Below are positions 1 through 9,075 of a stretch of DNA of 40,134 nucleotides, in pieces. The notes below the pieces were generated by a model that worked only from the letters and a program-made list of their open reading frames with translations, was not told the DNA's origin and made no database searches. The number at the start of each line of letters is the position of its first letter. The first letter of the stretch is position 1. This DNA comes from Candidatus Eisenbacteria bacterium (GTDB lineage Bacteria > Orphanbacterota > Orphanbacteria > Orphanbacterales > Orphanbacteraceae). A program made the translations under genes and the position numbers. The stretch covers positions 1 to 40,134 of the forward strand of contig VGIW01000023.1 in NCBI GenBank assembly GCA_016867715.1, read 5' to 3'.

Positions 1-650
1 CCGAGCCGCCTCCGGAACCCCAGCCTATCTCCGATGCGCCCGCAACTCACGACCCCAACCCACACGAAAGGCGGAAGAGCTGGCTTTGATTGGACGCTCT
101 CCTTCGCTCCGTGTTCAGAACGGCCGTCTCCACGGCTCTGCCCCTCCCCCGAGCCCGCACAGAACTGGATGGACGAGCCCCGCTCGTCGAACCCAACTCT
201 TGCATGGGACGGCACGAGGGCGCGAATGAGCTCTCCGCCTGGCGGATGCGCGCGCTTCCTACTGCGGCCGCGGATCGCGGCCTCAAGAGGCCTCCCTTCC
301 GTCGCCGCTTCCTTAGCGTAGCTCCGGGGCTACGCTTCCGGCAGCGGCTCGTCCAGGTCGGCCTCTCGGCGCGCGCTCCGCGTCCTCGCGACGAAACCGC
401 GTGCATCCTCCAGGCGAGGACGCGAGCCCATTCGGGCTCGCTCAGCCGATCTCGCCGGACCCTTGGGCCGATGAGCTCTCGGTGACGATCCTCGATAAGT
501 GTTTGGTGCGGAGCCCAATCTCCGCACCCACTTCGAAGCGAAGACAGACCGTCGAGATGGACCGGACATCCTCGTCGCCTCTCTCAAAGACGGCGGCTCA
601 GGCCGATTTTCGACACTTTCTCTGGCGACTCTCATTGTTTTCAACAAGAT
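1..650. other. gene-free, hairpin-rich region
   Basis: I find no convincing gene here. The open frames on both strands are Arg/Ser/Pro-rich, lack domains and lack Shine-Dalgarno sites. The region is dense in perfect inverted repeats: 234-239/241-246, 266-272/276-282, 279-284/287-292, 315-322/329-336, 379-389/414-424 (11 bp), 422-429/434-441 and 505-513/520-528 (9 bp). None is followed by a T-run, so they do not look like a set of terminators. It could be a structured RNA, a recombination region or the edge of a mobile element. The nature is unknown. Confidence 0.5.
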
Positions 651-669
651 AGAGAGACGCCCGCGGAGT

Positions 670-2375
670 TTGGCACTACGCAGGGATCTCCTCTTGCGGG
701 GGCGAGGGCCCAACTCGCGTGACGGGGGAAGGGGGACGCACTCCCGCGGCTGCGAAGGCATGATGCGCTCCGCCGACCAGGTCGGTGCGGAGGCGGTAGC
801 GCTGGTCGTCGAGATCGACGGTGACCGCCTGCACCTGCCCGAGATCGTGCATGAGGTCCGGCCACGAGCCGTCGACGCCGGCCTCCTCGAGCCGGCGCTG
901 CAGGTCCACCTCGAGACGGAGCGCCAGGAAGCTGGCTACGATGTGTCCGATGCTCGTCTCGTCGCGATGGTGGAAGATCGGTCGCACCTCCAGCGTGGAC
1001 TTCTCCTCGCGGAAGGTCCGTTCGACGCGCCACAGGCTCTTGTACGTCCGGGCGACTTCCCCGGCCGGCAGGTCGGTGTTCGTGGTCAGGACGAACTTCC
1101 CATCGAGACGGGCATCGCGGCGCACCGCCTCGGCGTCGATGCGCACACTTCCCTTCTTCACCTTCACGAAGCGGGCGAAGCCGCGGTTGCCGATGATCGC
1201 CTTCGGACCGTTGCGCTCCAGCGTCACCTGCAGCTTCGCCAAGATCGCCTCGCGGGCGGCCGCGTCCTTCTTGGCCTCCTCGCCATTGCGGCACACCACG
1301 TAGCGGCGCAGGCCCACACGGACCTCCTTGACCTCCAGGTTCTCGGCGGCCTTCTCGTAGCGACCCGCCCGCGCCAAGACCTCCTCGGAGATCTCCCGCT
1401 GCCGGCGCATCCGGCAGCCGAGGATGTAGTCGAAGGGAGCCTCGGGATGATCCGTCAGCAGAGAGAGGGTATCGCGAGCGATCATGCCTCGGTCCGCCAC
1501 CACGATGACCGAACTCACCTCGAAGCGCCGCCGCAGCAGATCGACGATGCGCCGCAACGCCGGCCGGTCGGCCGTGTTGCCGGGGAAAATCTCCCACGCC
1601 ACGGGCCACCCCTGCCGATCGACGGCCACACAGAGAACGAACTGCGGCAGATCCCCGCGACGGTCCCGCGAATACCCCCGCTTGCGCCAGGCCGTCTCCG
1701 TGTCGCGGTAGACGTAGAGGCTCGTCGTATCCACGAACACCAGGTCCAGCTGCTGGGAGAAGAGATCCCGGTCCCGCACGTACAGCCCCCGCTCCAGCTC
1801 CTGGCGCACGTCGAAGAGAAAGCCGCAGGTCCGGTAGAAGTGCTGAAGCTCCAGGCTCTCGAACCCCGGAGCCTCCACCGTCCTCACCCAACCGCTCCCC
1901 TGGAGGTCCGAGCCGGGGCTGCAGAGCCGCTGCAATGCCAGGGCAAAGACCACGCGCTCCACGTCGAAGCGGAACCGCCGACCCACGGCCAGCCGCTCGA
2001 GTTCCTCGGGCAGGCCCTGTCGCTCCCACAGCCGCCCGAACACGAGGGCGGGCCCCCACGCCCGCGCCGAACGCGCCCGCAGACCCTCGGAGCGCACTGC
2101 CTCGACCACCCGCAGGTTCGCGCTGAAGCGCCCAAGGCTCTTCAGCAACTCGTCGAGCTGACCCGAGACGACGAGCTGCTCGCGCCGCCCCAGCGTGGCG
2201 AGCACCTGCTGACGCACCCGCTCGCCCTCGCGGTAGGAGCGCACCAGCTGCAGGTACTCGTAGACATGGCCGCTTTGGACACTACGCTTCACCCGGACAA
2301 ACATGGCGAAAGAGTAGTATACTCTAGGGACCCGTCAAGAAAAATCACCAAGGACAGGTCGATTGTTGGCACTAC
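670..2375 (-). mobile_element. IS1634-type insertion sequence (ends uncertain)
   Basis: The element carries one transposase gene reading leftward. The ten bases TTGGCACTAC occur at 670-679, straddling the transposase stop codon, and again at 2366-2375, about 60 bases upstream of its start. Both copies are in the same orientation, so they are direct repeats and not the terminal inverted repeats expected of an IS. I could not find an inverted copy near either side, so the true ends are not established; the span given is that between the repeats. Confidence 0.5.
676..2304 (-). CDS. IS1634-family (IS4 superfamily) DDE transposase
   Basis: A 542-residue transposase of full family length. It has an RNase H-like DDE core: the first Asp in LVFVDTTSLY, the second in VVADRGM, and the Glu-containing YREK-like block as ERTFREEKSTLEVRPIFH. 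The N-terminal opening (MFVRVKRS, then SYREGERVRQQVLATLGR) is typical of IS1634 proteins. The frame is intact, so the enzyme may be active. A TTGACG box lies at 2333-2338 on the minus strand, with TACTCT (2311-2316) or TATACT (2316-2321) as the possible -10. Either would place the transcription start almost on the start codon, so the message may be nearly leaderless. The gene probably has no functional link to its neighbours. Confidence 0.93.
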   Translation of the reverse strand: MFVRVKRSVQSGHVYEYLQLVRSYREGERVRQQVLATLGRREQLVVSGQLDELLKSLGRFSANLRVVEAVRSEGLRARSARAWGPALVFGRLWERQGLPEELERLAVGRRFRFDVERVVFALALQRLCSPGSDLQGSGWVRTVEAPGFESLELQHFYRTCGFLFDVRQELERGLYVRDRDLFSQQLDLVFVDTTSLYVYRDTETAWRKRGYSRDRRGDLPQFVLCVAVDRQGWPVAWEIFPGNTADRPALRRIVDLLRRRFEVSSVIVVADRGMIARDTLSLLTDHPEAPFDYILGCRMRRQREISEEVLARAGRYEKAAENLEVKEVRVGLRRYVVCRNGEEAKKDAAAREAILAKLQVTLERNGPKAIIGNRGFARFVKVKKGSVRIDAEAVRRDARLDGKFVLTTNTDLPAGEVARTYKSLWRVERTFREEKSTLEVRPIFHHRDETSIGHIVASFLALRLEVDLQRRLEEAGVDGSWPDLMHDLGQVQAVTVDLDDQRYRLRTDLVGGAHHAFAAAGVRPPSPVTRVGPSPPQEEIPA

Positions 2376-2609
2376 ATTTTGAGCGCCGCCCGAAGAGCGA
2401 GCACGCAACGACAAGGACTTACAGCGAAACAAGCCGCCCAAAGGGGAGCAAACTGTCGAAGATGAGTTAAAATCACCGCGCAGGTTAGGAGTGGCCGGCT
2501 GGCACTGGGACGCCCCCCCCGAGGCTGTCCACCAGGCGTTCTACACGTTTTTCGTGCGTCGGAAGAAGACGCGCAGATGGCACCCGATCAGACAGGAGGA
2601 AGGGAATCG
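2305..2609. other. intergenic region, no gene
   Basis: This stretch holds the presumed promoter side of the insertion sequence (to about 2375), then some 230 bases leading into the first secreted protein gene. I see no gene. The only clear element is the AGGAGGAAG ribosome-binding site at 2594-2602 serving the start at 2610. Confidence 0.5.
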
Positions 2610-3281
2610 ATGAAGTTGGTACAAACGATCCTAGCGGCGGCCGCATGCATCGCCTTGTTGGTCCCGGCGGCGAGCGCGGAGCAGTTTCTCCTCTGCGACT
2701 TTCTTGGGTACGACTACACGGCCCCGATGCCGCGCAACCTGAGCAACCCGAACGTCTACGTTGCCCTCGGGGACGTGGACAACATCCACCCGGGCGCGGT
2801 CGTGACCGACCCGCTGAACTACCAGTACACGTTCGTTCTGAACAGCGGAACGTGCACCGCAGCCGATACGGTCGCGGGTATCTACGGGCGGTACTACTAC
2901 AACGCCGGAGACGGAACGTTCTTCATCTACGAGGACCCGATTCTCGGCGGAACGAACCGGAACTACGGCACGAACCCGCCGAACGCCACGGCGCCGTCGA
3001 CTTTCTCCGACGGGACCTTGATTCTCGGCGCGGATTTTGTTAACTTGGTGATCATCGTCAACCTGAACAACTGGACCGCGTCTCTGAACGGCACGCTCGA
3101 CTTCTACTGCGGCGAGGGTTGGGGAAACCTGCCATGCTTCGACGGATGGACGTTCGCCGGCGAGACGATCGAGTCCGGGATTCCGGAAGGCTACATCTGG
3201 GCGGTCGACGGCGTGGTCTACGTCGAGGAAGTGTTGGTCGAGACCACGAACTGGAGCGATATCAAGAAGCTGTTCCGGTAA
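2610..3281 (+). CDS. secreted protein of unknown function, paralogue 1
   Basis: A 223-residue protein with a Sec signal peptide (KLVQTILAAAACIALLVPAA, cleavage likely after ASA). The mature part is acidic, rich in Asn, Tyr and Thr, and probably all-beta; no catalytic motif is visible. The ATG at 2610 is chosen over upstream in-frame starts because AGGAGGAAG lies just before it and the signal peptide begins there. It is paralogous to the next gene: both have a YTF strand, an (F/Y)GTNPP block followed by TF.DG.L(I/V)L, and both end in W-x-x-[IV]-K-x-L-F-R (here NWSDIKKLFR). The shared tail at the exact C-terminus suggests a sorting, anchoring or processing signal, which is inference. No function is assigned. 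Confidence 0.85.
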   Translation: MKLVQTILAAAACIALLVPAASAEQFLLCDFLGYDYTAPMPRNLSNPNVYVALGDVDNIHPGAVVTDPLNYQYTFVLNSGTCTAADTVAGIYGRYYYNAGDGTFFIYEDPILGGTNRNYGTNPPNATAPSTFSDGTLILGADFVNLVIIVNLNNWTASLNGTLDFYCGEGWGNLPCFDGWTFAGETIESGIPEGYIWAVDGVVYVEEVLVETTNWSDIKKLFR

Positions 3282-3376
3282 GATGGCCGGCGCCGAGCGG
3301 AAGCAGCGTTCCCTCGAGACGAGTCGTCGATACGGGGGCCAAGAAGAGGATTCCGATTGAAATTGGGAGGTAAGCT

Positions 3377-4072
3377 ATGAAGGCTTTGCTAAGGCCGTTC
3401 TTGCTGGGAGCGGTTCTGGCCGTGTTCTTCGCCGGCGCTGCGTCCGCCGAGATTCCGGGGATCGTTTGGGATTGGGCTCCCGAGTGCTACGGGTGGGAGC
3501 CGGGATACGCGAACCACATGAGCCAAGCGGGCGCCGTTCTTACGATCGTCGGCAAGGTCGATCGCTTTTTCGATCCCTTCCTCGACCTTGACCCGGTGGC
3601 GACCGAATACACGTTCATCTTCCGCGATCTGGTCTCGCTCGGTTCGATCAATCTGGGCGGCATCATCATCACGAACTACGCCGGCGGGTACTTCGAGATG
3701 TACAAGGACCCGTCGAACAACGCCGACTTCGGCACGAACCCGCCGAGCGTCGTTTCGCCGGCGACGTTCGTAGACGGGGCGCTTGTTCTGAATGGGGAGC
3801 TCTCGAGCTTCTTCGTCCAGATGTTCCAGGGACCGGGCGGATGGTCCGGGACGTACACGGTCGACGTCGAGCTCACCGGTCCGGTCGGGGGCGAGATCTA
3901 CGACCGCACCGGTCCGTGCTCCGGAACGAGCGGCGGCGGCTGGTCGGATCAGGCCCCGACGATTCCACTCGGTTACACGGTGAAGGTGGACGGCCACATG
4001 AACATCGACGAGTGCCACGGAACCGGCACTGAGAACGCGACTTGGGGGTCCGTGAAGACTCTGTTCCGTTAG
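3377..4072 (+). CDS. secreted protein of unknown function, paralogue 2
   Basis: A 231-residue protein with a signal peptide (MKALLRPFLLGAVLAVFFAG, then AASAE). GGGAGG at 3364-3369 precedes the ATG. It lies 95 bases after paralogue 1 on the same strand, so the two may be cotranscribed, and a terminator follows. It shares with paralogue 1 the YTF segment, FGTNPP, the TFVDGALVL block and the terminal motif TWGSVKTLFR. The pair looks like a recent tandem duplication that has diverged in the middle. Role unknown; extracytoplasmic location is well supported by the signal peptide. Confidence 0.85.
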   Translation: MKALLRPFLLGAVLAVFFAGAASAEIPGIVWDWAPECYGWEPGYANHMSQAGAVLTIVGKVDRFFDPFLDLDPVATEYTFIFRDLVSLGSINLGGIIITNYAGGYFEMYKDPSNNADFGTNPPSVVSPATFVDGALVLNGELSSFFVQMFQGPGGWSGTYTVDVELTGPVGGEIYDRTGPCSGTSGGGWSDQAPTIPLGYTVKVDGHMNIDECHGTGTENATWGSVKTLFR

Positions 4073-4095
4073 AACTCTTCCTGTCGATCGTTTCG

Positions 4096-4129
4096 CCGGC
4101 CTCGGGACTTCCCCAGGGCCGGTTTTCCT
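4096..4129 (+). terminator. rho-independent terminator
   Basis: CCGGCC at 4096-4101 pairs with GGCCGG at 4117-4122, with a further GGG/CCC pairing inside the loop. TTTTCCTT follows at 4123-4130. It sits 24 bases after the stop of the second secreted protein and would end that transcript before the sulfate operon. Confidence 0.6.
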
Positions 4130-4252
4130 TTCTCTCTCTTCTCCTTCCTTCCTCTCTCTTCACTTTCCGGACCGGGTCTTCCCCGCGAGGGCCCGGCGTT
4201 CCTTCGGGTTCCTCGGGCGGACAAATCAGACCGAAATGAAACCGCCCTTCGA

Positions 4253-4281
4253 CCGACATTCGAACCTTCTCGCTCTACACT
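4253..4281 (+). promoter_or_regulatory. candidate sigma-70-like promoter of sulfate operon
   Basis: A CCGACA box at 4253-4258 and TACACT at 4276-4281 are separated by 17 bases. Transcription would start near 4288, giving a leader of about 44 bases before the GTG at 4332. This is a pattern match only; no operator was recognised. Confidence 0.4.
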
Positions 4282-4331
4282 GATTGCGGAAAGAGAACGC
4301 TCACCCGGCGGACGAATCCCGGAGCCGTGCC

Positions 4332-6200
4332 GTGTCGATTGTCTTGGAACATCTCTCGAAGGTCTTCGGAGGCCACGGGGTCGTCAGCAACGTCTCTATC
4401 GAGATCGCTGACGGCGAGCTCTTCGTCCTGCTCGGTCCGAGCGGAAGCGGGAAGAGCACCGTTCTTCGGATGATCGCCGGGCTTCTCGATGTGGACGAGG
4501 GGCGCGTACTCCTCAACGGGCGGGACGTCACCGGTCTTCCGCCGCAGAAGCGCGGTGTGGGGTTCGTCTTTCAGCATTACGCGCTCTTCCGCCACATGTC
4601 GGTCGCCGAGAATATCGAGTTTCCGCTCACGATCCGAAAAGTGAAGCCGGCCGAGAGGCGGCGCCGGCGCGACGAGCTGCTCGACGTGGTCGGGCTCGTC
4701 GGTTTCGAGGCGCGGATGCCGCACCAGCTCTCGGGCGGCCAGCAGCAGCGCGTTGCTCTCGCTCGAGCGCTCGCGCATCGGCCGGAGGTCCTCCTTCTCG
4801 ACGAGCCGTTCGGCGCTTTAGATGCGAAGATTCGAGCGGAGCTTCGCCGCTCGTTGCGCCGCATCCAGGGAGAGCTCGGCGTCACGACGATCTTCGTTAC
4901 CCACGATCAAGAGGAGGCGTTCGAGCTCGCCGACCGGACCGGGGTGATGAACTTCGGGCGCCTGCTCGAATTGGGGCCGCCGATGGAGCTGTATCTTCGT
5001 CCGCAGACCGAGTTCGTCGCCACCTTTCTCGGGCGCGCGAACCTGATGGTCGGCGAGTGCGCGTCCGACAGCGTGAGGCTCGGATCGGTCCGGTTCCCTC
5101 TCGACAACCAGATCACCACGACCGGCGGAGAGCGGCGCGTTCAGGTTCTCTTTCGTCCGGAAGACGTCGCGGTGCGCGATTCTCCCAATGTCCTCGCGGT
5201 TCCTCTTCTGGGGAAAGCCGTCGTCGAGGAGGCGGGATCGGTCGGCTCGCTGGAGAAGCTGCGGCTTCGTCTTCCGCCTCTTCCAGGTGTGCGGCCGATC
5301 TCCCCGCCGGTCCCCTTCGGCGTCGATTCGATTCTGGTCGATGCGACCCGTTCGCAGGATCAGGCGAGGCGTTACCCGATGGAGCCGGGGGACGAGGTCT
5401 GGGTGGGGGTCCGGCGCATCCACGCGCTTCTGCATCCGGGTCTCAGCTTTCTCCTCGTCGCGGGCGGCGGTGCGGGGGGCGAAGCGGCCGTGAATCTCGG
5501 CGGCGAGATCGCGCGGCTCGCGCACGCGCGCGTGACGGTTCTCGGGCTGGGCTCGAAGGGGAGCGGGATCGACGAGCGTCTCGATCGGGTGCGCGAGCGG
5601 ATGGGGAGCGGGCTCGCGGCTCTCGAGATGCGGCATTCTTCGGCCGGTCCGGCCGAGGCGGTCGAGCGGGAGGCGAACCGCCAGCTCTTCGATCTCGTCA
5701 TCGCGGGGCGTCCGCCGGAAGGGGCAGTCGAGGCCGCGGAGGCTGCTCTCGGGCGGGGCGAGCATCATGTTCTCGTCGTTCCGGAGGGAAGCTCGATTCC
5801 GAAGAGCGTGCTCATCTGCGTGGCGGTGGGAGAACCGGGGAAGGAGGATGTGCATTTCGCCGGGAGGCTCGTGCGACACGTCGGCGCGCGCGCGACGATC
5901 CTCACGGTTCTTCCGGAGCGCTCTCTCGATTCGGCGCGGGCTCAGGCGGAGCGTTTCCTCGCGGCGGCCGCGAGAAGCCTCTCGGTTCTCGGCGTGCAAG
6001 GCGAGACTCGAATCCGGAAGGGCCGCGTCCTCGAACAGATCCTCGCCGAGTTTCGCGAAGGGAAGCATGACATGCTCGTGCTCGGAGTTCCGCTCGCCCC
6101 TTCGGGCGCGCGGGCGTCCCTCGACGGCCACGCGGCCGAGGTGCTCAAGGAGGTTCGCGATCGGCCCGTTCTTCTCGTGCGGTCGCGCGGGTCCGAATGA
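4332..6200 (+). CDS. cysA: sulfate ABC transporter ATPase CysA fused to tandem UspA domains
   Basis: The ATP-hydrolysing subunit of a sulfate/thiosulfate importer, about 622 residues from the GTG at 4332 (GGAG seven bases upstream; an in-frame TTG at 4284 lacks such a site). Residues 1-240 form the nucleotide-binding domain: Walker A GPSGSGKS (35-42), Q-loop in VFQHYALF, signature LSGGQQQR, Walker B VLLLDEP and switch histidine in VTHDQ. A TOBE-like regulatory segment follows to about 380. The last 240 residues are not part of a normal CysA (about 350 residues): they form two universal-stress-protein-like repeats, each opening with a hydrophobic strand (FLLVAGGG; SVLICVAVG) and ending with DLVIAGRP or DMLVLGVP. 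First gene of the operon with sbp, cysT and cysW. Confidence 0.92.
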   Translation: MSIVLEHLSKVFGGHGVVSNVSIEIADGELFVLLGPSGSGKSTVLRMIAGLLDVDEGRVLLNGRDVTGLPPQKRGVGFVFQHYALFRHMSVAENIEFPLTIRKVKPAERRRRRDELLDVVGLVGFEARMPHQLSGGQQQRVALARALAHRPEVLLLDEPFGALDAKIRAELRRSLRRIQGELGVTTIFVTHDQEEAFELADRTGVMNFGRLLELGPPMELYLRPQTEFVATFLGRANLMVGECASDSVRLGSVRFPLDNQITTTGGERRVQVLFRPEDVAVRDSPNVLAVPLLGKAVVEEAGSVGSLEKLRLRLPPLPGVRPISPPVPFGVDSILVDATRSQDQARRYPMEPGDEVWVGVRRIHALLHPGLSFLLVAGGGAGGEAAVNLGGEIARLAHARVTVLGLGSKGSGIDERLDRVRERMGSGLAALEMRHSSAGPAEAVEREANRQLFDLVIAGRPPEGAVEAAEAALGRGEHHVLVVPEGSSIPKSVLICVAVGEPGKEDVHFAGRLVRHVGARATILTVLPERSLDSARAQAERFLAAAARSLSVLGVQGETRIRKGRVLEQILAEFREGKHDMLVLGVPLAPSGARASLDGHAAEVLKEVRDRPVLLVRSRGSE

Positions 6201-6284
6201 CCCGCGACCCGGCGGGGAACGCGCAAAGCGGGGAATCCCGCGCAATCCAATCGTCGGATGGAAGCCGACAGGAGGAATCGAAAG

Positions 6285-7298
6285 ATGAGAACCGGAAGCC
6301 GTCGATTCGCTCTTCTTGCCGCTCTCGCGGCGGGAGCGCTCTTCGCCGCTTCGGGCGCCGCGGAGATCACGCTCCTCAACGTCTCCTACGACCCGACTCG
6401 CGAGCTGTATCAGGAGCTGAACGCCTCCTTCGCGAAGGAGTGGGAAACGAAGACAGGAGAGAAGATCACCATCAACCAGTCGCACGGCGGCTCCAGCAAG
6501 CAGGCCCGCTCGGTGATCGACGGGCTCGAGGCGGACGTCGTCACGCTCGCCCTCGCATACGACGTCGATATGTTGGCCGAGAAAGGCCTGATTCCGAAGA
6601 ACTGGCAGAGCCGTCTCCCGCACAACAGCTGTCCCTATACATCGACCATGGTCTTTCTCGTGCGCAAGGGAAACCCGAAGAACATCAAGGATTGGGAGGA
6701 CCTCGCCCGCCCGGGCATCGAGGTCGTGACCCCGAACCCGAAGACATCCGGCGCGGCGCGCTGGAACTACCTCTCCGCGTGGGCGTCGGGACTCGATCGG
6801 AGCGGCGGCGACGAGGCGGCGGCGCGCGATCTCGTCACGAGGATCTATCGAAACGTCAAGGTTCTCGACACCGGCGCGCGCGCCTCTACCGTGACGTTCG
6901 TCGAGCGCATGATCGGCGATGTTCTCATCGCGTGGGAAAACGAGGCTCTTCTCGTCACCCGGAAGCTCAATCCCGGCGAGTTCGAGATCGTCGTCCCCTC
7001 GCTCAGCATCCTGGCGGAGCCGCCGGTGACGGTCGTGGATCGCGTGGCCGACAAGCGCGGGACAAGGAAGATCGCGGAAGCGTACTTGGAGTACCTGTAC
7101 ACGCCTTTCGGCCAGGAGCTTGCGGCGAAGCATTACTATCGCCCCCAAGCGGAGGCCGCGCGGGAGAAGCACGCGGCAGAGTTCCCCGAGGTGAAGCTCT
7201 TCACGATCGACGAGGTATTCGGCGGGTGGGCGAAGGCGACAGAGATCCATTTCTCGGACGGCGGCATGTTCGATCGGATCTTCGAGGCCGGCAAGTAG
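6285..7298 (+). CDS. sbp: periplasmic sulfate-binding protein
   Basis: A 337-residue binding protein that delivers sulfate to the CysTWA importer. It has a signal peptide (residues 1 to about 26) and is strikingly close to E. coli Sbp throughout: [72 protein letters not shown] and the C-terminal [11 protein letters not shown]. These blocks separate it from molybdate- or tungstate-binding relatives. The ATG at 6285 follows AGGAGG at 6270-6275; an in-frame ATG at 6258 would place extra charged residues before the signal peptide. It lies 84 bases after cysA and 10 before cysT. Confidence 0.95.
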   Translation: MRTGSRRFALLAALAAGALFAASGAAEITLLNVSYDPTRELYQELNASFAKEWETKTGEKITINQSHGGSSKQARSVIDGLEADVVTLALAYDVDMLAEKGLIPKNWQSRLPHNSCPYTSTMVFLVRKGNPKNIKDWEDLARPGIEVVTPNPKTSGAARWNYLSAWASGLDRSGGDEAAARDLVTRIYRNVKVLDTGARASTVTFVERMIGDVLIAWENEALLVTRKLNPGEFEIVVPSLSILAEPPVTVVDRVADKRGTRKIAEAYLEYLYTPFGQELAAKHYYRPQAEAAREKHAAEFPEVKLFTIDEVFGGWAKATEIHFSDGGMFDRIFEAGK

Positions 7299-7308
7299 GA
7301 GAGCGCGC

Positions 7309-8136
7309 GTGAGCGGACGTCGCGGTGTTCTTCCGGGGTTCGGGCTCGCCATGGGGTTCACCCTTTGGTACCTGGGCCTTCTTCTCCTCATCCCGCTCGG
7401 AGCGCTCGTCCTCAAGGCGGCCACGGTCGATCCGGAGAAGTTCGCCGCGACGATCACCTCCGGCCGCACGCTCGCAGCTTTCCGTCTCAGCTTCGGCGCG
7501 GCGCTCGTCGCCGCCTGCATCAACGGGGTGTTCGGTCTCTTGCTCGCGTGGGTTCTCGAGCGGTACGACTTCCCCTTCAAGCGGCTCGTGGACGGTCTCG
7601 TCGATCTTCCGTTCGCGCTTCCCACCGCGGTGGCGGGCATCGCGCTCACCACCCTCTACGCGGGGAACGGATGGGTCGGGCGCCATCTTGCCGTTCTCGG
7701 CGTTCAGGTGGCCTACACGCCGCTCGGCGTCGTCGCCGCGCTCACGTTCGTCGGGCTCCCGTTCGTCGTGAGAACCGTTCAGCCGGTTCTCCGCGATCTC
7801 CCGGCGGCGATCGAGGAAGCCTCGGCAAGCCTCGGCGCCGGGAGGCTGCAGACGTTCTTCCGGCTCATCTTTCCCGAGCTCCTTCCGGCCGCGGCGACCG
7901 GGTTCACGCTCGCGTTCGCCCGCGGGCTCGGAGAGTACGGGTCGGTGATCTTCATCTCGGGAAACATGCCGATGAAGACGGAGATCACCCCGCTTCTCAT
8001 CATGATCAAGCTCGAGGAGTACGACTACGCGGGGGCGACGGCGATCGCCCTCGTCTTTCTCGCGATCTCCTTCGCGATTCTTCTCGCGATCAACGCCCTT
8101 TCGCTCCGGAGCGCCCATCCGGTTCGAAGGGGATAG
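7309..8136 (+). CDS. cysT: sulfate ABC transporter permease CysT (CysU)
   Basis: An inner-membrane permease of 275 residues, the usual length, with about six hydrophobic segments beginning at residues 8-30. The cytoplasmic EAA loop that docks on the ATPase is EASASLGAGRLQTFFRL at about 167-183. The start is a GTG with AGGAGAG at 7297-7303, overlapping the stop region of sbp. It forms a heterodimeric channel with CysW, encoded 12 bases downstream. Confidence 0.93.
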   Translation: MSGRRGVLPGFGLAMGFTLWYLGLLLLIPLGALVLKAATVDPEKFAATITSGRTLAAFRLSFGAALVAACINGVFGLLLAWVLERYDFPFKRLVDGLVDLPFALPTAVAGIALTTLYAGNGWVGRHLAVLGVQVAYTPLGVVAALTFVGLPFVVRTVQPVLRDLPAAIEEASASLGAGRLQTFFRLIFPELLPAAATGFTLAFARGLGEYGSVIFISGNMPMKTEITPLLIMIKLEEYDYAGATAIALVFLAISFAILLAINALSLRSAHPVRRG

Positions 8137-8148
8137 AGGAACGGTGTC

Positions 8149-9024
8149 GTGAGGCTTCCGTTCGGCGGACCGAAGAGAGGCGAGAAGACCGGAAGGCCGC
8201 GCAGCCTGAACGAGCCGCCGCTCGTTCGCGGGCTGCTCACGGCCGCGGCGCTCATCTTCATTCTCCTGTTTCTGCTCCTCCCGCTCGGCATCGTGTTTAC
8301 GAAGGCGTTTGGGGAAGGATGGAGCATGTACTCGCGCTCGGTCTTCGAGCCGTACGCGCTCCGGGCGATCCGGCTCACGGCTCTGACCACTCTGATCGTC
8401 GTTCCGCTGAACCTTCTCTTCGGAATCGCGGCGGCTTGGGCGATCTCGAAGTTCGACTTCCGCGGCAAGAACCTCCTGGTGACGGCGATCGACCTTCCGT
8501 TCAGCATCTCTCCGGTGATCTCGGGCATGCTGTTCATTCTTCTCTTCGGCGCGCAGGGGTTCTTCGGTCCGTGGCTTCTCGAACGCGGGATCAAGATCGT
8601 GTTCGCGCTCCCCAGCATCGTTCTCGCCACCCTCTTCGTGACCTCGCCGCTCGTCGCCCGCGAGCTGATCCCGCTCATGCGATCCCAGGGAAGCGAGGAG
8701 GAGGAGATGGCGGTCACCCTCGGCGCGAGCGGTCTTCAGACGTTTCTCAAGGTCAGCATTCCGAAGATGAAGTGGGGGCTCTTCTACGGCGTCATTCTGT
8801 GCAGTGCCCGTTCGGTCGGGGAGTTCGGGGCCGTTTCCGTCGTTTCGGGGCACATCCGCGGTCTCACGACGACCGTCCCCCTGCATGTCGAGATGCTGTA
8901 CAATGAGTATCAGTTCACGGCCGCCTTCGCGGTCGCTTCTCTGCTCACGATGCTCGCCCTCGTGACATTGGTCTTGAAGGGCTTGGTCGAGTGGCGCGCA
9001 TCCTTGAGAGATGAAGGAAGATAG
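8149..9024 (+). CDS. cysW: sulfate ABC transporter permease CysW
   Basis: The second channel subunit, 291 residues, with a hydrophilic N-terminal stretch of about 25 residues followed by six membrane segments. The EAA loop is [20 protein letters not shown]. The motifs [20 protein letters not shown] and [20 protein letters not shown] are typical of CysW. The GTG start has a weak GAGGAA site upstream. It completes the sulfate importer; the next gene, a sensor kinase, begins 52 bases further on and may be cotranscribed. Confidence 0.93.
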   Translation: MRLPFGGPKRGEKTGRPRSLNEPPLVRGLLTAAALIFILLFLLLPLGIVFTKAFGEGWSMYSRSVFEPYALRAIRLTALTTLIVVPLNLLFGIAAAWAISKFDFRGKNLLVTAIDLPFSISPVISGMLFILLFGAQGFFGPWLLERGIKIVFALPSIVLATLFVTSPLVARELIPLMRSQGSEEEEMAVTLGASGLQTFLKVSIPKMKWGLFYGVILCSARSVGEFGAVSVVSGHIRGLTTTVPLHVEMLYNEYQFTAAFAVASLLTMLALVTLVLKGLVEWRASLRDEGR

Positions 9025-9075
9025 CCCTGAATCCGAGGCGCCCCTCGTCCCGGGAAGGGGCCTTGGAGGGCGAAA

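Noticed and set aside
47-761. Several open frames in the first 760 bases
   Set aside because: No ribosome-binding site, no domain, biased Arg/Ser/Pro composition; the hairpin structure explains the region better.
641-2059. A 472-codon frame on the transposase strand in another phase
   Set aside because: Gly/Arg-rich nonsense; the 676-2304 frame has all transposase motifs.
4818-7652. A 944-codon open frame on the minus strand opposite cysA-sbp-cysT
   Set aside because: It is opposite three well-identified genes, is Arg/Asp/His-rich without domains, and is the usual GC-codon shadow.
7201-8886. A 561-codon minus-strand frame opposite cysT and cysW
   Set aside because: Low-complexity, highly charged translation with no domain; shadow of the permease genes.
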